Source: Agelaius tricolor (Eukaryota > Chordata > Aves > Passeriformes > Icteridae). Taken from it: a DNA stretch of 64,000 nt. Shown piece by piece: positions 61,801 to 64,000 of this stretch (position 1 is its first letter; the number at the start of each line of letters is the position of its first letter). The position numbers were made by a program, and so were the translations under genes. The DNA is taken from positions 7,733,001 to 7,797,000 of the forward strand of contig JALJCS010000020.1 in NCBI GenBank assembly GCA_023055355.1. Reading direction: 5' to 3'. Below the pieces are notes generated by a model, which worked only from the letters and a program-made list of their open reading frames with translations, was not told where the DNA came from and searched no databases.

Positions 61801-62820
61801 GAAACTGCTTATCCATGGCTTGGCAGGGTCACACAGTCACGTAATAACAGCATTTATGTGTCTTCCTCTGAAACATCTAAGCTATTTTCAGTATTCCCCA
61901 CAGAAGGAAAGTTTTCTCTCTGGCTGTTTTCTAGGACAAAGGGAAGGGCAGTTCCAGAGAAGCTGTTTGCTCAAGCTGAACAGGAGCAGCAGCAGGCAGC
62001 AAACCCATTCCCAGCTTGGACCAGGGCAATGGAGGATGAGGTACAGCCAATATCCTCCATGCAGGTGCATAGCTGGGAACCTCCAGGGCTCAGTTACCAC
62101 CTTATTCTCCTGCTGCCTCCTCTCCCACTACAGTGAGCATCAGTGCTGACTTCAGACAGATGAATCTCATGGGTATTGCAAGGTCTGAACTCTGCTGCTC
62201 CATCACCAGCAGAGCTGCACACTCACCCTGAGGCTCCTGCTGACCTGATCCAAGGGAAAAAAGCCTTGCTGATCTAAACTCTGATGAATAATTTAACTTC
62301 AAACTTGCAAGCAAGGCTCCATCTAAGTGGCTTCTGGTAGCATCAGAGCCCTGACTCTTTAGCCAGGTTTCATGCTGTGATGATCAGCAAAAAGCAAGAT
62401 ACCAGACAAGAATTGCAGAAATCCCAAAGCACAGGATTAATCCTCTGTATGTTCAGTGCCACCAGCATAATCTGCACAGCAGCCAGATCTCATGTTTTCT
62501 TTTACCTATCCCACAGGTCAAACTTTTAATTTCCGCTCAAGGATCACTGCTGCTTTGGCACATAATCCCTCCAGAAATGTATCAAATTCTATTTCAAAGG
62601 TATTTATGCTCCCTGCTTCCTCTTGAAGTGCCTCGTGCTTCCCAAGAAGCACTGTGTGACTCATGCCATGCCTCCACTTCCAGCTCTTAAAAAGGAGCCA
62701 CGACCGTAATTTGCCTCCTGCTTGTTTAAACCCGTGACTTGCTCTGGAGCGAGTTCACAGAGCTTCTCACACCCAGCTCCTCATTTAGGATAATCTGCAC
62801 GATAAAACAAACTGGGCAGA
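58890..62820. other. Upstream flank of SEPT5
   Basis: No exon, RNA gene or known repeat family was recognised beyond the 28-bp tandem duplication listed separately. Open frames are short and overlap on both strands. In human the next gene on this side is CLDN5, far upstream; no claudin sequence was seen. Confidence 0.5.
59471..59526 (+). repeat. 28-bp tandem duplication
   Basis: Two adjacent 28-bp copies starting AATACCACAGC and ending AAGTGAC, differing at two bases. A recent small duplication of no evident function. Confidence 0.9.
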
Positions 62821-63010
62821 CGTGGAGCTGGCTGGATGTCAGCCCCTCGGCCGCTGTCCGGATGTGTCCCCGCAGCCCCTCGGTCGCTGCCCGCTCCTGT
62901 CCGCGGGAGGAGCCGCGCTGCGGTACCGGAGCGCTCCGCGCGAGGGAGAAGCCGGGGCACGCAAGGGCCGGGTCCGAGCGGGGAGAACCCCGGCGGCTTC
63001 CCTGGCCAGG
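62820..63010. promoter_or_regulatory. Small CpG-rich patch
   Basis: About 190 bp of dense CpG (GGTACCGGAGCGCTCCGCGCG and neighbours) with an imperfect 33-34 bp tandem repeat beginning GCCCCTCGG. It may be a distal SEPT5 promoter or enhancer, or the promoter of an unannotated transcript. No exon was recognised. Confidence 0.45.
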
Positions 63011-63585
63011 GCCACACGGAAATCGACGTACAGGGCAAACCTGCCACCCCCGCTGCTTCCTCCGATTTCGAACATATTCCTTAGCACAGGACAGAGGTTT
63101 CCAAATTTAGTCTGCTAAGACAGAAGGAGAAACCGGGTGGTGCAAGAAGGTCTGCGGCAGTCTCGGCACTACTGCTGCTCATCTCTCCCTCCGATTCACC
63201 CTCCAGCTCTGCAGCACAGATCAGACTTAAATAGATGCCCGGCCTCTCAAAGCTACAGCTGGGAAAACCAGGGAGAGGTAGAGCAGAACCCTGCCAGCCC
63301 TGGGAAGCCAGGACCAACAGTGTTTGGGAGACAAACAGGCACACATTCCTCTGGGGCACAAAAGCTGGCTGGGCTGAGAGCAGTTTGGTGAAGAGGATGG
63401 AAAAGAATGGTGACTTATCCTCTGCAATGGAAAGGCACTGCTTCTTCCAGCTCTCAGGTTCTCCATCCAAATGACAAGAACATCAGTTTTGGAAGTTCTT
63501 GGTGCATGTTAACATACATGAATAGGAAAAGGTTGGGGACAGGATCCTACAGAAGGTGCAGTTTAAGTTACAGGTAGTGGTCCCA
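63011..63585. other. Non-coding sequence
   Basis: Overlapping short open frames on both strands only; nothing recognised. Confidence 0.45.
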
Positions 63586-63660
63586 ATCCTGCGATCCTTA
63601 CTCACCGAGTAGTCCCTTTGCAATAGAGACGACTGCTCACGTGAGTAAGGGATGCAGGAT
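63586..63660. mobile_element. Palindromic ancient repeat (MITE-like)
   Basis: The segment is an imperfect palindrome. ATCCTGCGATCCTTACTCAC at the left pairs with GTGAGTAAGGGATGCAGGAT at the right, around a short centre. Such palindromes built on CCTTACTCAC...GTGAGTAAGG resemble short interspersed palindromic repeats I recall from bird, turtle and crocodile genomes. The family name is not certain to me. Confidence 0.5.
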
Positions 63661-64000
63661 CAGGCCTGTCTACCAAAGAGGCTGAATCCTGAACTGGAGA
63701 GGAGCATTGTGAGACACCTATGCCTGGTCCAGCAGGAGATAATCCAAGGGCATCACAGGGGAAGACAGTCCAGGCTGGGGCACCACACATGGAAACAGCA
63801 CACTGGGCACAGACCATGGAGGGCAAGGTAGTGGACAACAAAGATGCTCCACTCAAGCAGAAATTCTTCTGATTAATTCCTAGTTCACCCATCTCATGGA
63901 TACTCCCAGGTCTGCAAGAAGATCTTTCTTAACCCCGCTGTCCTCCCAGCAGACTCCCAAAAACCTTATTGGGAGAATGAAAGCCAACTGTCCTGGAAGA
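63661..64000. other. Non-coding sequence to window end
   Basis: A minus-strand frame of 96 residues spans part of this and the palindrome; it is not gene-like. Nothing else was seen. Confidence 0.4.

Noticed and set aside
1..64000. tRNA, rRNA or known microRNA genes
   Set aside because: No cloverleaf box pairs or familiar hairpins were recognised by eye; a covariance-model search would be needed to exclude them.

Overview
The window looks like vertebrate, and most likely avian, nuclear DNA. It contains spliced genes with GT-AG introns, short avian-sized introns, and 3' ends of CR1 LINEs, the dominant bird retroposon. A nucleated-thrombocyte/platelet receptor gene (GP1BB) lies directly downstream of a septin gene (SEPT5). 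There is no bacterial-style gene organisation. Most open frames are chance shadows.

Two protein genes can be reconstructed, both on the minus strand. SEPT5 (septin 5) runs from about 58.5 kb down to 46.9 kb. It has eleven coding exons with all phases consistent, and the shared part (exons 2-11) encodes 351 residues. Two alternative coding first exons lie 60 bp apart in a CpG island, and both are in phase with exon 2. GP1BB (platelet glycoprotein Ib beta) follows at 40,994-40,383 as a single coding exon of 203 residues. It has a likely non-coding first exon near 41.85 kb, preceded by GATA and ETS motifs and followed by a close AATAAA signal. The order SEPT5 then GP1BB on one strand matches human 22q11.2, where TBX1 comes next.

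Region by region: 1-38 kb is gene-poor. It holds a 62-copy 17-bp minisatellite (5.9-7.0 kb), two CR1 fragments (13.4 and 14.8-15.05 kb), a poly-C tract, a few conserved-looking homeobox/forkhead motif patches, one exon-like open stretch (26.9-27.15 kb) and a near-perfect 45-bp direct repeat (34.63 and 35.23 kb). At 38.05-39.03 kb there is a compact structure: an 84-bp inverted repeat, a CpG island with two convergent CTCF-like motifs, an exon-like stretch with a good donor, and a 44-bp minisatellite. 40.2-42.1 kb is GP1BB; 43.4-58.6 kb is SEPT5 and its putative 3' region. 58.6-64 kb is upstream sequence with a second small CpG-rich patch (62.8-63.0 kb) and a 75-bp palindromic repeat.

No TBX1 exon was recognised. 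If synteny holds, TBX1 lies beyond position 1, and the 38-kb gene-poor part would be its upstream regulatory domain (inference). I found no evidence for a wholly new biological system. The best candidates for follow-up are the inverted-repeat/CTCF/CpG structure near 38.5 kb, the alternative SEPT5 first exons, the missing canonical poly(A) signal after SEPT5, and the 45-bp duplicate.
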